Below are positions 53,999 to 62,415 of a stretch of DNA of 64,000 nucleotides, in pieces. Origin of the DNA: RGIG8244 sp045639325 (GTDB lineage: Bacteria; Verrucomicrobiota; Lentisphaeria; Victivallales; UBA1829); the NCBI GenBank assembly GCA_045639325.1, contig JAZUCU010000029.1, positions 1 to 64,000 on the forward strand, given 5' to 3'. A program made the position numbers and the translations under genes. The notes beneath the pieces were generated by a model. The model did no database searches and was not told the origin of the DNA. It saw only the letters and a program-made list of their open reading frames with translations. Position 1 is the stretch's first letter. Every line of letters starts with the position of its first letter.

Positions 53999-55978
53999 TC
54001 ATCCTTCAATAGTCAACTGCGTTTTCATGCCGAAGCGTGCGGTTTCCTTGTTACATTCTTCCTGGAATGCAGCCTGTTCATCAGCAGAAAGGGCAGTGTT
54101 ATCGCCATGCATCGGCTTAATGAATTTGACTTCTGCATTGGAAAGTCCGATGGCGTTTGCAATATCGGCATAAAGGAGAATATCCTGCACGGTCAAAGCC
54201 AATGTTGCGGCTTCTGCAGTGAATACGGATTCCACAAGATTCATGCTGAATACTGTTTTTTCCGCTGTAACTTTATCCGCATTGCCGAACAGAACAGCGG
54301 CAAAAATAGCGGCAGCCCCGGCATCGCGCTGACCTTCATAAGAGAATTTGCTGATGCCGAATGTTTCCTTTGCCCACTGAGCCAGCAAATTATATTCCTG
54401 AGCCCAAATCCCCAACATGGAGTGTCCGTACCAGATGCAGTATCTTACCAGGTTGTGATAATCCCCTTTATCGGAAAGAGAAAACTTAAAGTCATACATT
54501 TCGCCGGATCCATAAGGATCGAAGATCAATACGGAATCGGTGCAATCTTTTGCCGCCTGATAAATATCGCTCTTGAACAGATTGGCTTTATCCAGATCGG
54601 ATGCAAGGATTCGGCAGCGATCGGTCTGACCTTTCCGGAAAAGTACAGGGATCATCACGTCACCGGCATCCATGGAATAACGCATCCAGCCATCGGCATC
54701 GGGCAGTTTATCTGCACTTTTGATCTGGATTTCTTTTGCATCGATCAAAAGTTTTTTCAGATTCTGTTTCACTTCATCGGCATCGGAAACGAGTTTTCTC
54801 TTTTCGGCAAGCGCAGCCGCCCGATCATTGGACCAAGCCTTCAAACCTTTCAGTTTTGCGGGGGCTTTGCCTTCTTCCCAAACCAGCAAATCGGGTTCAG
54901 GGAGAGAGGCGCAATCGGGTACGGGATGTGCGGCACCGTTGCCGATCCCTTTCAGATGCAAATCAAAGAATCCCACAGCAGATTCCACGACTTCCGGCCA
55001 ATAACCATGATTACCGGGGAAGCCTTCATGCTGGAATTTATGACCCGCCCCATAAGCATCATAGACTTTACGGGCTTCATAAGCCGTGCGCAACATTTCC
55101 TTCACGCTGAAACTGGTAATTACATCATTAATATTGGAACAAAGTTTCAGTGCGCGGGGTGCGGTCAATGCCAGAATCCCGGCTTCTTCTGTAAAATTCA
55201 AACCGCCGGGCATGACTTCACAGAAACAGTTGGTGCTATGGAGATAAGCCTCGAATGTGGCGGGACTGCAAACCGGAACAGCCGCTTTCACACGGTCATC
55301 CATGGCAGCAATGTAAATGGTCTGATTTCCGCCGCCGGAACCTCCGGTTGCACCGATTTTTTCTTTATCAACAAAGGGAAGACTCTGCAGGACGTCGATT
55401 GCACGCATGTTATCCGCCACTTGGATCCCCATCAGAGATTCGCCGATATTCATTACGGAAGCACCGCGGTACAGACCATGATATTCCGGAACCGGGTGTT
55501 TGGAGGTACGTTCACCGGCACCGAATGCATCCACAACGAGTCCCACATATCCGCATTTTGCGAAAATCTGGGCGCGCATCTGTATTTTCGGGGAGATTTT
55601 ACCCTGCTGCATATGACCATGGAGATGGAGGATGGCAGGGAACGGGCCTTCGCCATCGGGAATATACAGATTAGCAGTCATATACCGTCCGGGGGTGGCG
55701 CAGAAGCTGACTTTCTTAATCGTGATGCCATCCAATTGAATGGTTCCATGTTCTTCATATTCCAGAGGGAGAGAGTGATCCACTTTCAAACGCATGGCAT
55801 CCGCAGCTTTCCGGTAAAGTTCCGGGCGGAGCTTTTCCCATTCTTCCAACTCGGTGGGGAGCTGATATTTCCGGTATCTTTTTGCCGCTTCGAACTGGAT
55901 CGGCTGGAGAACGGATTCCGGGAACTGCTGATTCCAAACTTTGGGAAAAGTTTTTAATGTGTTATCAATTGCGCTCAT
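53999..55978 (-). CDS. Acetyl xylan esterase-like alpha/beta hydrolase, double-domain
   Basis: 659 residues. The first alpha/beta-hydrolase domain (about 75-350) has the oxyanion stretch LHLHGH and the nucleophile elbow GGSGGG with S214 at residues 212-217. The later part (about 380-650) shows a second, weaker alpha/beta-like fold (DSVLIFDPYGSGEMYDF), as in the acetyl xylan esterase/CocE group seen in Planctomycetes. It is likely to remove acetyl or other acyl groups from sugars. No signal peptide. A GAGGTAAC site precedes the start; the next gene starts 6 bp on. Confidence 0.8.
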   Translation of the reverse strand: MSAIDNTLKTFPKVWNQQFPESVLQPIQFEAAKRYRKYQLPTELEEWEKLRPELYRKAADAMRLKVDHSLPLEYEEHGTIQLDGITIKKVSFCATPGRYMTANLYIPDGEGPFPAILHLHGHMQQGKISPKIQMRAQIFAKCGYVGLVVDAFGAGERTSKHPVPEYHGLYRGASVMNIGESLMGIQVADNMRAIDVLQSLPFVDKEKIGATGGSGGGNQTIYIAAMDDRVKAAVPVCSPATFEAYLHSTNCFCEVMPGGLNFTEEAGILALTAPRALKLCSNINDVITSFSVKEMLRTAYEARKVYDAYGAGHKFQHEGFPGNHGYWPEVVESAVGFFDLHLKGIGNGAAHPVPDCASLPEPDLLVWEEGKAPAKLKGLKAWSNDRAAALAEKRKLVSDADEVKQNLKKLLIDAKEIQIKSADKLPDADGWMRYSMDAGDVMIPVLFRKGQTDRCRILASDLDKANLFKSDIYQAAKDCTDSVLIFDPYGSGEMYDFKFSLSDKGDYHNLVRYCIWYGHSMLGIWAQEYNLLAQWAKETFGISKFSYEGQRDAGAAAIFAAVLFGNADKVTAEKTVFSMNLVESVFTAEAATLALTVQDILLYADIANAIGLSNAEVKFIKPMHGDNTALSADEQAAFQEECNKETARFGMKTQLTIEG

Positions 55979-56009
55979 TTTGTTACCTCATGTTATAGAA
56001 TATTACGTA

Positions 56010-56702
56010 TTATTTCTTTTTTTCTTCCGGTGTACGGATTCCGAAATCATAAAAACGGTTACGTCCTTCACAGCCGATGATTCCGACATAATATGTTTCC
56101 GGCAAAGATTCATCCATAAAACCGAATTTCTGCCCGTCACATTCCACTTCCATATATTTCCCTTTACGGTCTTTCCGGACACGTACCTGGAGATTATATT
56201 TTTTCTTCGGAAGAAATTTTGCATTGAGAAATGCCGCCCGACGATAAATCGGTTTGCCGTCTTTGTAGTAATGATGCCAAACGTTGATTCCTTCGTCATA
56301 GAGAACGATTTCATAATGTTCCCGCTGTTCTGCTTCTCCCTTTTTGCTTTTGCCCATGTTTTTTGCAAGAACGATCAGGGGTGCCATACGATGATCAAAA
56401 CTCATTGTACAGGAAATATCACTGGGCATCTGATATTTCTGATGCATCATAATGCAGGAATATACACTGCTTGCATATTTTTTGAAAATCACATCGTCGG
56501 GAAGATCCGGCACTTTGTTCATGATATGATCATCAAACTGTACCATCGTTCCCATATAATTGAAACGATGACTTTTCGCTGCAAACCATAAGGATTCATC
56601 CCATTGGCCTTTTGCAAAAGTGGTGTAATAATCTTTTCCCTGAAGAGCAGTGGTACAGCACGCACAAGGCAAAAGCATAAGTAATTTTTGAAGAAGTTTC
56701 AT
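56010..56702 (-). CDS. Small secreted jelly-roll protein, possible lectin or DUF1080-like
   Basis: 230 residues. Signal peptide MKLLQKLLMLLPCACCTTALQG. The mature sequence is beta-rich with evenly spaced aromatic residues (YYTTFAKGQWDESLWFAAKS, WHHYYKDGKPIYRRAAF, YNLQVRVRKDRKGKYMEVECDGQ), the pattern of LamG or DUF1080-type concanavalin-like domains. It is the only exported product of the operon recognised by a signal, 31 bp before the esterase. It could bind the glycan or be a hydrolase; neither can be decided here. Confidence 0.6.
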   Translation of the reverse strand: MKLLQKLLMLLPCACCTTALQGKDYYTTFAKGQWDESLWFAAKSHRFNYMGTMVQFDDHIMNKVPDLPDDVIFKKYASSVYSCIMMHQKYQMPSDISCTMSFDHRMAPLIVLAKNMGKSKKGEAEQREHYEIVLYDEGINVWHHYYKDGKPIYRRAAFLNAKFLPKKKYNLQVRVRKDRKGKYMEVECDGQKFGFMDESLPETYYVGIIGCEGRNRFYDFGIRTPEEKKK

Positions 56703-56731
56703 ATATTCACCTGATTGTTTCTTTTGTTGCC

Positions 56732-57880
56732 TCAGCGATTCAATTTCTGCCAGACCGGTTCAAGGTCAATGATTTTGCCTTCTCTTGCAGCCTGGTCGAA
56801 ACCTAACGCGAATACAGCACTTTCCAAACCTTCGTTACCGCTGCATTTCGGCGGTACACCTTCCGTCATGGTCGCCCACAATTCTTTCATGATGTGACCA
56901 TCGCCGCCGCCGTGACCGTCCGCATTGTACTCAGAGGTATAAATATTGCAGTCATTCATGTATTTATATTTGATGGTACGGCTGTACAGTTCCAGAATGA
57001 TGGTACCTTCGGAACAGTTGAATCTCATCCGGCGTTCCGGCAGTGTATTGCACATGTTGGCACAGAAAGAAACCTGAACACCGTTACGGAAAATGGCACA
57101 TCCCATGGTGGTATCCATCAGGTCGTTATCGTCGTTGAACGCTGTTTCGATCTGGTCATGTCCGCCCCAATGATTGAATGTTTCTTTGCCGAATTTTTCT
57201 TCCATGAAACGGTTTTCCGGTTTGAATACATTTTTTGCACCGAAGAAACAGACTTTGGAAGGCAGGGAGTCGCAGAACCAGTTGATCAGGTCAAGGTCAT
57301 GACAGCATTTTTCCAGAACATGAGGTCCAGCCCATTCGGTTTTACGCCGCCAGTTCCGCATGATATAACCGCCATGTCCGGGGGCGATATTTTCATTGGC
57401 TTCGATACTGAGCAGTTTACCAAATTTGCCGGATGTCAGAAATTCTTTGATCTTCTGATACATGGGAGCGTAACGGAGTACGAATCCGGTTGCAAAATGC
57501 AGATGCGGCAATTTCTGATGCGCATCAAAGATTTCCTGACAATCTTCAATGGTCGTAGCAAGGGGTTTTTCCGTAAATACATGTTTGCCCGCATTGAAAG
57601 CGGCAAGAATATGTTCTTTATGATAAGCATTGGGAGAAAAGACCATCACCCATTCCACGCCGGGGGTGTTGATGGCTTCCATATAGCTGGAACATCTGTG
57701 ATATTTTTCTTTATCCACTTCCCAGACACGTTCGGCTTCATCCATAATGCCGCTGTGGGGATCGTATGCGGCAAGGATTTCAATTCCGCGATTGGAATCC
57801 CGAAGGAGGTTATTCACAACGCCTCTGGAACGGGCACCGCATGCGATTACTGCAACACCGACTTTTTTAACTTCTGACAT
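56732..57880 (-). CDS. Gfo/Idh/MocA family oxidoreductase, first copy
   Basis: 382 residues. The Rossmann start is KVGVAVIACGARSRGVVNNLLR (about 5-26). The family EKP triad appears as FTEKPLATTIEDCQ near residue 96. The C-terminal half has the alpha/beta substrate domain with HVLEKCCHDLDLINW. These NAD(P)-dependent enzymes oxidise or reduce sugars and inositols, and some work on glycosides at C3 ahead of beta-elimination. It starts 1 bp after the fucosidase stop. A second Gfo/Idh/MocA gene lies upstream of the fucosidase, so the two may act on successive steps. Confidence 0.9.
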   Translation of the reverse strand: MSEVKKVGVAVIACGARSRGVVNNLLRDSNRGIEILAAYDPHSGIMDEAERVWEVDKEKYHRCSSYMEAINTPGVEWVMVFSPNAYHKEHILAAFNAGKHVFTEKPLATTIEDCQEIFDAHQKLPHLHFATGFVLRYAPMYQKIKEFLTSGKFGKLLSIEANENIAPGHGGYIMRNWRRKTEWAGPHVLEKCCHDLDLINWFCDSLPSKVCFFGAKNVFKPENRFMEEKFGKETFNHWGGHDQIETAFNDDNDLMDTTMGCAIFRNGVQVSFCANMCNTLPERRMRFNCSEGTIILELYSRTIKYKYMNDCNIYTSEYNADGHGGGDGHIMKELWATMTEGVPPKCSGNEGLESAVFALGFDQAAREGKIIDLEPVWQKLNR

Positions 57881-57881
57881 A

Positions 57882-59102
57882 TTAAATTCCTTTTGTTTTA
57901 AGATTAAGTTTTAATACACAGCACAACGGATCGACCGGTTCTTCGGGGAGTCCGTTCAATTGAATACCGCCGCGTTCCTGTTTGAATGTGATTTTTGCAT
58001 CGGATCCGAGCAGCTGAACACTTTCGATTTCCTTTTTCACCGCCGGAATAAAAAGATTTTCCCCGGGATAATTGACGAGATACCCGTAATACGCTTCCGG
58101 CGTTCCCGCAAGTTTACAGAACTGATTGCCATTGCTATGCGTTACTGTGAGAACGTCCGGCTCATAATGAACATTATAAACCGCTTCCGGATACCGGTTC
58201 ACCCAGGCACCGATTTTTTCGATCAATTCTTTCTGCCAGGCAGGAATCACACCGTTTTCATCCGGACCGACATTCAACAGCAAATTGGTTTCCTGATACA
58301 ATGCCGTCACAAGAAGATTGATCAATTCATATTCATTCTTTTTGTAAACTTCGTTCTTGAAATAACCCCAGTGAGAGTTTGCGTTTCCGCCAAGGGTGAA
58401 ACAGGCCTCGCAAAGTTTGTCGGCTCCTTTGCCGGAAACACCTTCCGGAGTCGAAAAATCTTCCGGCAGACCGGAACGGTTGTTGATCAGAATATCCGGC
58501 TGGAGAGAACGGACCATGGCATTCAATTCTTCGGCATGCCAGAAACGTGCAACTTCCGCCACACCATCCGTGAACAGAGAGGGATAACACCATCCGCCAT
58601 CGTACCAGAGGATATCGATTTTACCGTAATTGGTCATGAGTTCCCGGACTTGAGCAAATGTCAATTCCCGCATTTTATCCGCCTGTTCCTGAGAATCAGA
58701 GATTTTCGGATAACCGAAACGCCAATCGCCCAGAGAATAATACAGTCCGACTTTCAAACCGTGACGACGGCAGGACTCCACATATTCTGCAACAAAGTCA
58801 CGATGTGCCGGAGAGTTCATGGAGTTGAACGGATCCGCTTTGCTGTCAAACATGGCAAAACCTTCATGATGGCAGGTGGTGAACACCATATATTTCATAC
58901 CGCAGGCTTTTGCAAAGGAGCAGAGAGAATCCATATTGAAATTCTGCGGGTTGAACTGCTTCATGAGTTCCGCATATTTTTCTTTCGGATAACGTTCCAT
59001 ATACATGGCCCATTCCCCGCGTCCAAGAACAGAATACAGTCCCCAATGAACAAAAAGTCCCAATTTTGCTTCACGGAACCATTTATGATTTTCGGGAATC
59101 AT
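57882..59102 (-). CDS. GH29 alpha-L-fucosidase
   Basis: 406 residues, no signal peptide. The conserved GH29 start FREAKLGLFVHWGLYSV (about 9-25), TCHHEGFAMFDSK (about 76-88) and GLKVGLYYSLGDW are clear. The nucleophile Asp168 is in DILWYDGGW (163-171). It removes alpha-L-fucose by a retaining mechanism. A length near 400 fits the short GH29 forms without an extra C-terminal domain. Cytoplasmic location implies import of fucosylated oligosaccharides. It lies 12 bp after the upstream Gfo/Idh/MocA gene. Confidence 0.93.
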   Translation of the reverse strand: MIPENHKWFREAKLGLFVHWGLYSVLGRGEWAMYMERYPKEKYAELMKQFNPQNFNMDSLCSFAKACGMKYMVFTTCHHEGFAMFDSKADPFNSMNSPAHRDFVAEYVESCRRHGLKVGLYYSLGDWRFGYPKISDSQEQADKMRELTFAQVRELMTNYGKIDILWYDGGWCYPSLFTDGVAEVARFWHAEELNAMVRSLQPDILINNRSGLPEDFSTPEGVSGKGADKLCEACFTLGGNANSHWGYFKNEVYKKNEYELINLLVTALYQETNLLLNVGPDENGVIPAWQKELIEKIGAWVNRYPEAVYNVHYEPDVLTVTHSNGNQFCKLAGTPEAYYGYLVNYPGENLFIPAVKKEIESVQLLGSDAKITFKQERGGIQLNGLPEEPVDPLCCVLKLNLKTKGI

Positions 59103-59114
59103 TGTGCATACCTC

Positions 59115-60302
59115 TTACAATTTAATCGTTTCGCCACGCTCTCTGGAGAGTTCCGCCGCTTCTGCAATGGAAGTGGAAATTTTACCCTGTTCCAGTGTGG
59201 AAAGATTTTCCACTTCGCCTTTGACTGTCCGGATAAAGTTATCCAACAGCAACGGGTCGGCACCGCCATGGCCGCCATCGGTCATGGGGACTTCGTACGT
59301 GACATTTTCTTTTGTCCAACGGTCAGTGATCCGGATCGTTCTGTTGTGCAGACTGACCTGTGCGATGGCACGGTCGCCGACGATAGAATAAATACGGTCA
59401 GAGAAACCGCAGACAAAACATTCCATGTGACAGGCTCTTGCGCCGTTTTCGTATTCCACAATGGCAAAACCGTTATCGTGCGCACTCAAGTCAGACATGT
59501 ACATGCAGGAATCTTTGCGGTATCCATCTTCCTTGATGGCATCTTCACCCCACATTTTTGTATCCTTTTCCGGGTGTGCATCTTTGCAAATACCGTTTTT
59601 GGCATAGTAACAGCAATTGCAGCCGGGGCCCACCGGAATGTCTTTTTCCAGCTTGAACGGAATGTTTTCCGGGCGGAAGACATTCATGCCGGCAAAGCAG
59701 GAGACTTTGACCGGTTTCGGGAAGCCCAGATACCAGTTGAAAATATCAAAGTCGTGACTGCCTTTGTGATTCCAAAGTCCGCCGCTGTAAGATTTTTTCC
59801 CGTTCCAACGAGCCATATAAGTTCTGCCGGCATCATAAAATTCACGGTTTTCGATCAGGATGACTTTACCGAGTGTTCCCTGATCAATGATCTCTTTCAT
59901 TCTTTTCAAAACCGGATGATGGCGCAGATTAAAGCCCATCATAGCGATTTTGCCGCTTTTATGCATGGCATCGATCACATTCTGACAGCCCTGTGCAGAA
60001 ACAGCAAGGGGTTTATCGATCAAGACATTGACCCCATGATTCAAGGCTTTTACCGCACATGCTTCATGTTCCGCATCCGGTGTAGTGATCACGGCACAAT
60101 CCAGATTTTCCTTATCCAGCATTTCATCCAAATCGGTGTACATATTGCCGCCCAGGAAAGCCTGAACCTCGCGCATACGCACGGAATTGGTATCATGTAA
60201 TGCACAAATTTCGCAGTCTTCACGATCTTTCAGCATTGCTCCGAATGCCAGTTTACCTCTTGCCCCACATCCGATGATCCCAACTTTTAATTTCTTGCTC
60301 AT
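59115..60302 (-). CDS. Gfo/Idh/MocA family oxidoreductase with Cys-rich insertion
   Basis: 395 residues. Rossmann motif KVGIIGCGARGKLAFGAML (about 6-24) and the family triad in VLIDKPLAVSAQGCQ (Glu replaced by Asp). WNHKGSHDFDIFNW carries the substrate-side His/Asp. An insertion (about 213-258) contains GCNCCYY, a Cys at GICK and another at RKDSCMY, which could bind a metal or form disulfides. It is the first gene of the seven-gene operon. The HGGADP stretch near 330 matches the C-terminal GGHGG motif of the group. Confidence 0.88.
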   Translation of the reverse strand: MSKKLKVGIIGCGARGKLAFGAMLKDREDCEICALHDTNSVRMREVQAFLGGNMYTDLDEMLDKENLDCAVITTPDAEHEACAVKALNHGVNVLIDKPLAVSAQGCQNVIDAMHKSGKIAMMGFNLRHHPVLKRMKEIIDQGTLGKVILIENREFYDAGRTYMARWNGKKSYSGGLWNHKGSHDFDIFNWYLGFPKPVKVSCFAGMNVFRPENIPFKLEKDIPVGPGCNCCYYAKNGICKDAHPEKDTKMWGEDAIKEDGYRKDSCMYMSDLSAHDNGFAIVEYENGARACHMECFVCGFSDRIYSIVGDRAIAQVSLHNRTIRITDRWTKENVTYEVPMTDGGHGGADPLLLDNFIRTVKGEVENLSTLEQGKISTSIAEAAELSRERGETIKL

Positions 60303-60354
60303 TGTGACAACTCTTTCTTTTATTCATTTTTGCCTGAAAAAGTAACAAAAATGC

Positions 60355-60383
60355 AATATAATATCAAATTAACTCCTTTACAA
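60355..60383 (-). promoter_or_regulatory. Predicted promoter of the fucosidase operon
   Basis: Minus strand TTGTAA (60378-60383), 17 bp, TATATT (60355-60360), 52 bp before the first start codon at 60302. Confidence 0.5.
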
Positions 60384-60469
60384 GTGAACTTCTCAACAAT
60401 TCCGGATTTTCTTTCCGATAAAAGAACGGTTCCGTGTGCTGAAAGTCATCCGTCTTAATTCCTGACGGA

Positions 60470-61546
60470 TCAGAGTTTCCTTCTCCAGTAGTTGAGAGAG
60501 TTTTCCACCTGCGTATTTTTATATTTCGGGCCCATCAACTCTTTTGCTTTTGCATAATAGGATTCACAAAGTTTGATATTGTGCAATCTGGAAACAGCAA
60601 AGAATGCGGCAGAACCGTAGAAACCGGCACGGACATTTTTACTGTAAGAAGTATCTTCTGCTGATTTTACCAACAGATCAACGGCTTCCTTGTTCATATT
60701 GAATGTGGTCAGATAACGCACTTCTGCAAGAATTTTGCCGTTTTTCGAACCGGGCATCTGCTTCAGGATCTCAAGTTCTTTCTTTGCGGCTGCCTGATCT
60801 CTCTTGGACAACATATTCATCATGATGGCTTCCTGAATCGCGTAATAGTTGCCGGACTTTGCACCTTTGAACTGTTTGGCTGCACGGAGAACTTTATCTG
60901 CGTCAGCATATTTCTTTTTGGATGTCAATGTTTTGCTGTAAGCGATCTCCACATTGATACAAGCAGCGGCAGAAGTTGCACCCGGCATACGTTTCAAGTT
61001 GGAAGCAGCCAGTTTGCGGGCTGCTTCGAATTTCTTTGCACGAACCAATGCGTTTACCTGACCGGCAAGCAAGGCTCCGCGTTTTGCTTTCAAACGGTTC
61101 TTTTCATTGGCATGAAGATTCGGTGTTTTTTCTGCTTTTTCAACAAGAGCGATTGCCTCGGCGAAATCATTCAGTCTGTTGGAATAAATCGTTGACAGTT
61201 CCTGAATGGCTGTCACATAGTGACTCAGTGTTTTTTTCTGATTGTCATCTTTCAATTTCAGAACTTTTTCATAATCATTGATCGCACCGCCGAAGTCATT
61301 CAATTTGACCTTAGCCTTGGCGGATTTGATCAAGGCTTCCTGAACATTGGCAACATTTTTATCACTGGAAATGATGACCTGATATGCACAAATGGCATCG
61401 TCATATTTTTTTGCTTTTTCCAGATTCTGACCATATTGGATCAAAGCTTTGGCACCCTGTTGTTTGGCTTTTTCCAATTCCGCAGAATCTGCGTAAACCA
61501 TGCCGGCACTGAACAGAGCGGCAGTAACAAAACTGAAAACTTTCAT
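60470..61546 (-). CDS. Secreted TPR-like helical repeat protein
   Basis: 358 residues. Signal peptide MKVFSFVTAALFSAGMVYADS. The rest is repeated helix pairs with Ala/Lys-rich TPR-like spacing (KAKKYDDAICAYQVIISSDKN, KLNDFGGAINDYEKVLKLKDD and similar), about eight units, no catalytic motif. TPR solenoids bind proteins, so it may be a periplasmic scaffold. It has its own promoter at 61569-61597 with an operator-like repeat and sits downstream of the pseudopilin gene. Confidence 0.8.
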   Translation of the reverse strand: MKVFSFVTAALFSAGMVYADSAELEKAKQQGAKALIQYGQNLEKAKKYDDAICAYQVIISSDKNVANVQEALIKSAKAKVKLNDFGGAINDYEKVLKLKDDNQKKTLSHYVTAIQELSTIYSNRLNDFAEAIALVEKAEKTPNLHANEKNRLKAKRGALLAGQVNALVRAKKFEAARKLAASNLKRMPGATSAAACINVEIAYSKTLTSKKKYADADKVLRAAKQFKGAKSGNYYAIQEAIMMNMLSKRDQAAAKKELEILKQMPGSKNGKILAEVRYLTTFNMNKEAVDLLVKSAEDTSYSKNVRAGFYGSAAFFAVSRLHNIKLCESYYAKAKELMGPKYKNTQVENSLNYWRRKL

Positions 61547-61568
61547 TTTATTCTCCTGACTTTCTTAT

Positions 61569-61610
61569 ACTATACACGGAAATGAGCGAATTTTCAAGAG
61601 GTTCCGTGTA
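61569..61610 (-). promoter_or_regulatory. Promoter of the TPR gene flanked by a 9 bp inverted repeat
   Basis: Minus strand TTGAAA (61592-61597), 17 bp, TATAGT (61569-61574). The perfect 9 bp inverted repeat TACACGGAA (61573-61581) and TTCCGTGTA (61602-61610) brackets the -35 and reaches the -10, where a bound dimer would block RNA polymerase. Confidence 0.6.
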
Positions 61611-61639
61611 ATTTTAATTATACAATATTCTCAATGAAG

Positions 61640-61674
61640 TACAGTATTTTATCGAATCGTGATAAAATACTGTA
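61640..61674. repeat. 14 bp perfect inverted repeat between pseudopilin and TPR genes
   Basis: TACAGTATTTTATC (61640-61653) and GATAAAATACTGTA (61661-61674) with a 7-base loop. It follows the pseudopilin stop by 25 bp. There is no T tract on the minus strand, so it is not a textbook terminator; it may be an operator or an mRNA-stabilising hairpin. Confidence 0.75.
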
Positions 61675-61699
61675 TACTCCATTATTTTCCGGTCCGGTA

Positions 61700-62410
61700 T
61701 TACAGGTCGGTGTTACCGTATTTCAGGACCCAGAGATCTTCGGGATAAATGGTATTGTGGAACGTATAGAATTCTACACCGCCATCCAGAAGCAGATAAT
61801 TGTTCATCCCATTGCCGTGATAACCTTTTTTCGCCGCTGCCGGGTAGGAATATTCATTTCTGTCACGATTCCAGTTCACGGAGAGGCCGGATCCCACTGC
61901 ATTGTTACTGCTATGATTTTCCACATACAACAGAACGGTGTCAGGTCCGCAAATGGAGTTCAGTTTTCTGGTTGTGAAATATTCGTCTTTGTTGGCATCC
62001 TGATTTTTGATTTCAACTGCAAACAGGTTCGCTGCATAACTGTTCTTTGCAAGATAGAACGGGTCATTTTCCATATAGGCAGGCAGCTTGTTCTGATCTG
62101 CCGGACAATGGAACACGGCAAATTTTGCAGCATCGCCTTTGACGGTCGGATTTTTAATGCCCAGGTAGAGAGCGATCTGGAGCTTCCAGCTGTCATAACC
62201 TTCTCCGGCATAAGGCATATATCCCTTGTGATCGGCAACATATTTGAATGTGGCTTTGCCCATGGCAAAAAGGTTTTCTGCACATTTTACTGCCTTGGCA
62301 TCCCGTTTCGCTTTGCTGATGAAGAAACCGAATACGGATGTACCGAGAAAGAGAACGGCAATGACAATAACGAGTTCTGTCAAATTGAAATATTTTTTGG
62401 CTCGTTTCAT
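61700..62410 (-). CDS. Divergent pseudopilin-like protein
   Basis: 236 residues. The N-terminus MKRAKKYFNLTELVIVIAVLFLG resembles a class III pilin signal with the Glu preserved (FNLTELVIVIA in place of FTLIELLVVIA). NLFAMGKATFKYVADHKGYMPY and the C-terminal GYHGNGMNNYLLLDGGVEFY, close to the H-x9-DG motif, confirm the pseudopilin family. It follows the DUF4838 glycosidase gene by 5 bp, echoing the pairing of a pseudopilin with glycan genes at 40750. Confidence 0.85.
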   Translation of the reverse strand: MKRAKKYFNLTELVIVIAVLFLGTSVFGFFISKAKRDAKAVKCAENLFAMGKATFKYVADHKGYMPYAGEGYDSWKLQIALYLGIKNPTVKGDAAKFAVFHCPADQNKLPAYMENDPFYLAKNSYAANLFAVEIKNQDANKDEYFTTRKLNSICGPDTVLLYVENHSSNNAVGSGLSVNWNRDRNEYSYPAAAKKGYHGNGMNNYLLLDGGVEFYTFHNTIYPEDLWVLKYGNTDL

Positions 62411-62415
62411 GTTTT

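Noticed and set aside
53753..55957. 734-codon plus-strand frame
   Set aside because: Antisense to the esterase and MGH1-like genes. Long antisense frames here follow from codon bias of the true genes; the translation is rich in Cys, Phe and His and has no recognisable domain.
57960..60200. 746-codon plus-strand frame
   Set aside because: Antisense to the fucosidase and Gfo/Idh/MocA genes, whose motifs are intact; no domain in the antisense product.
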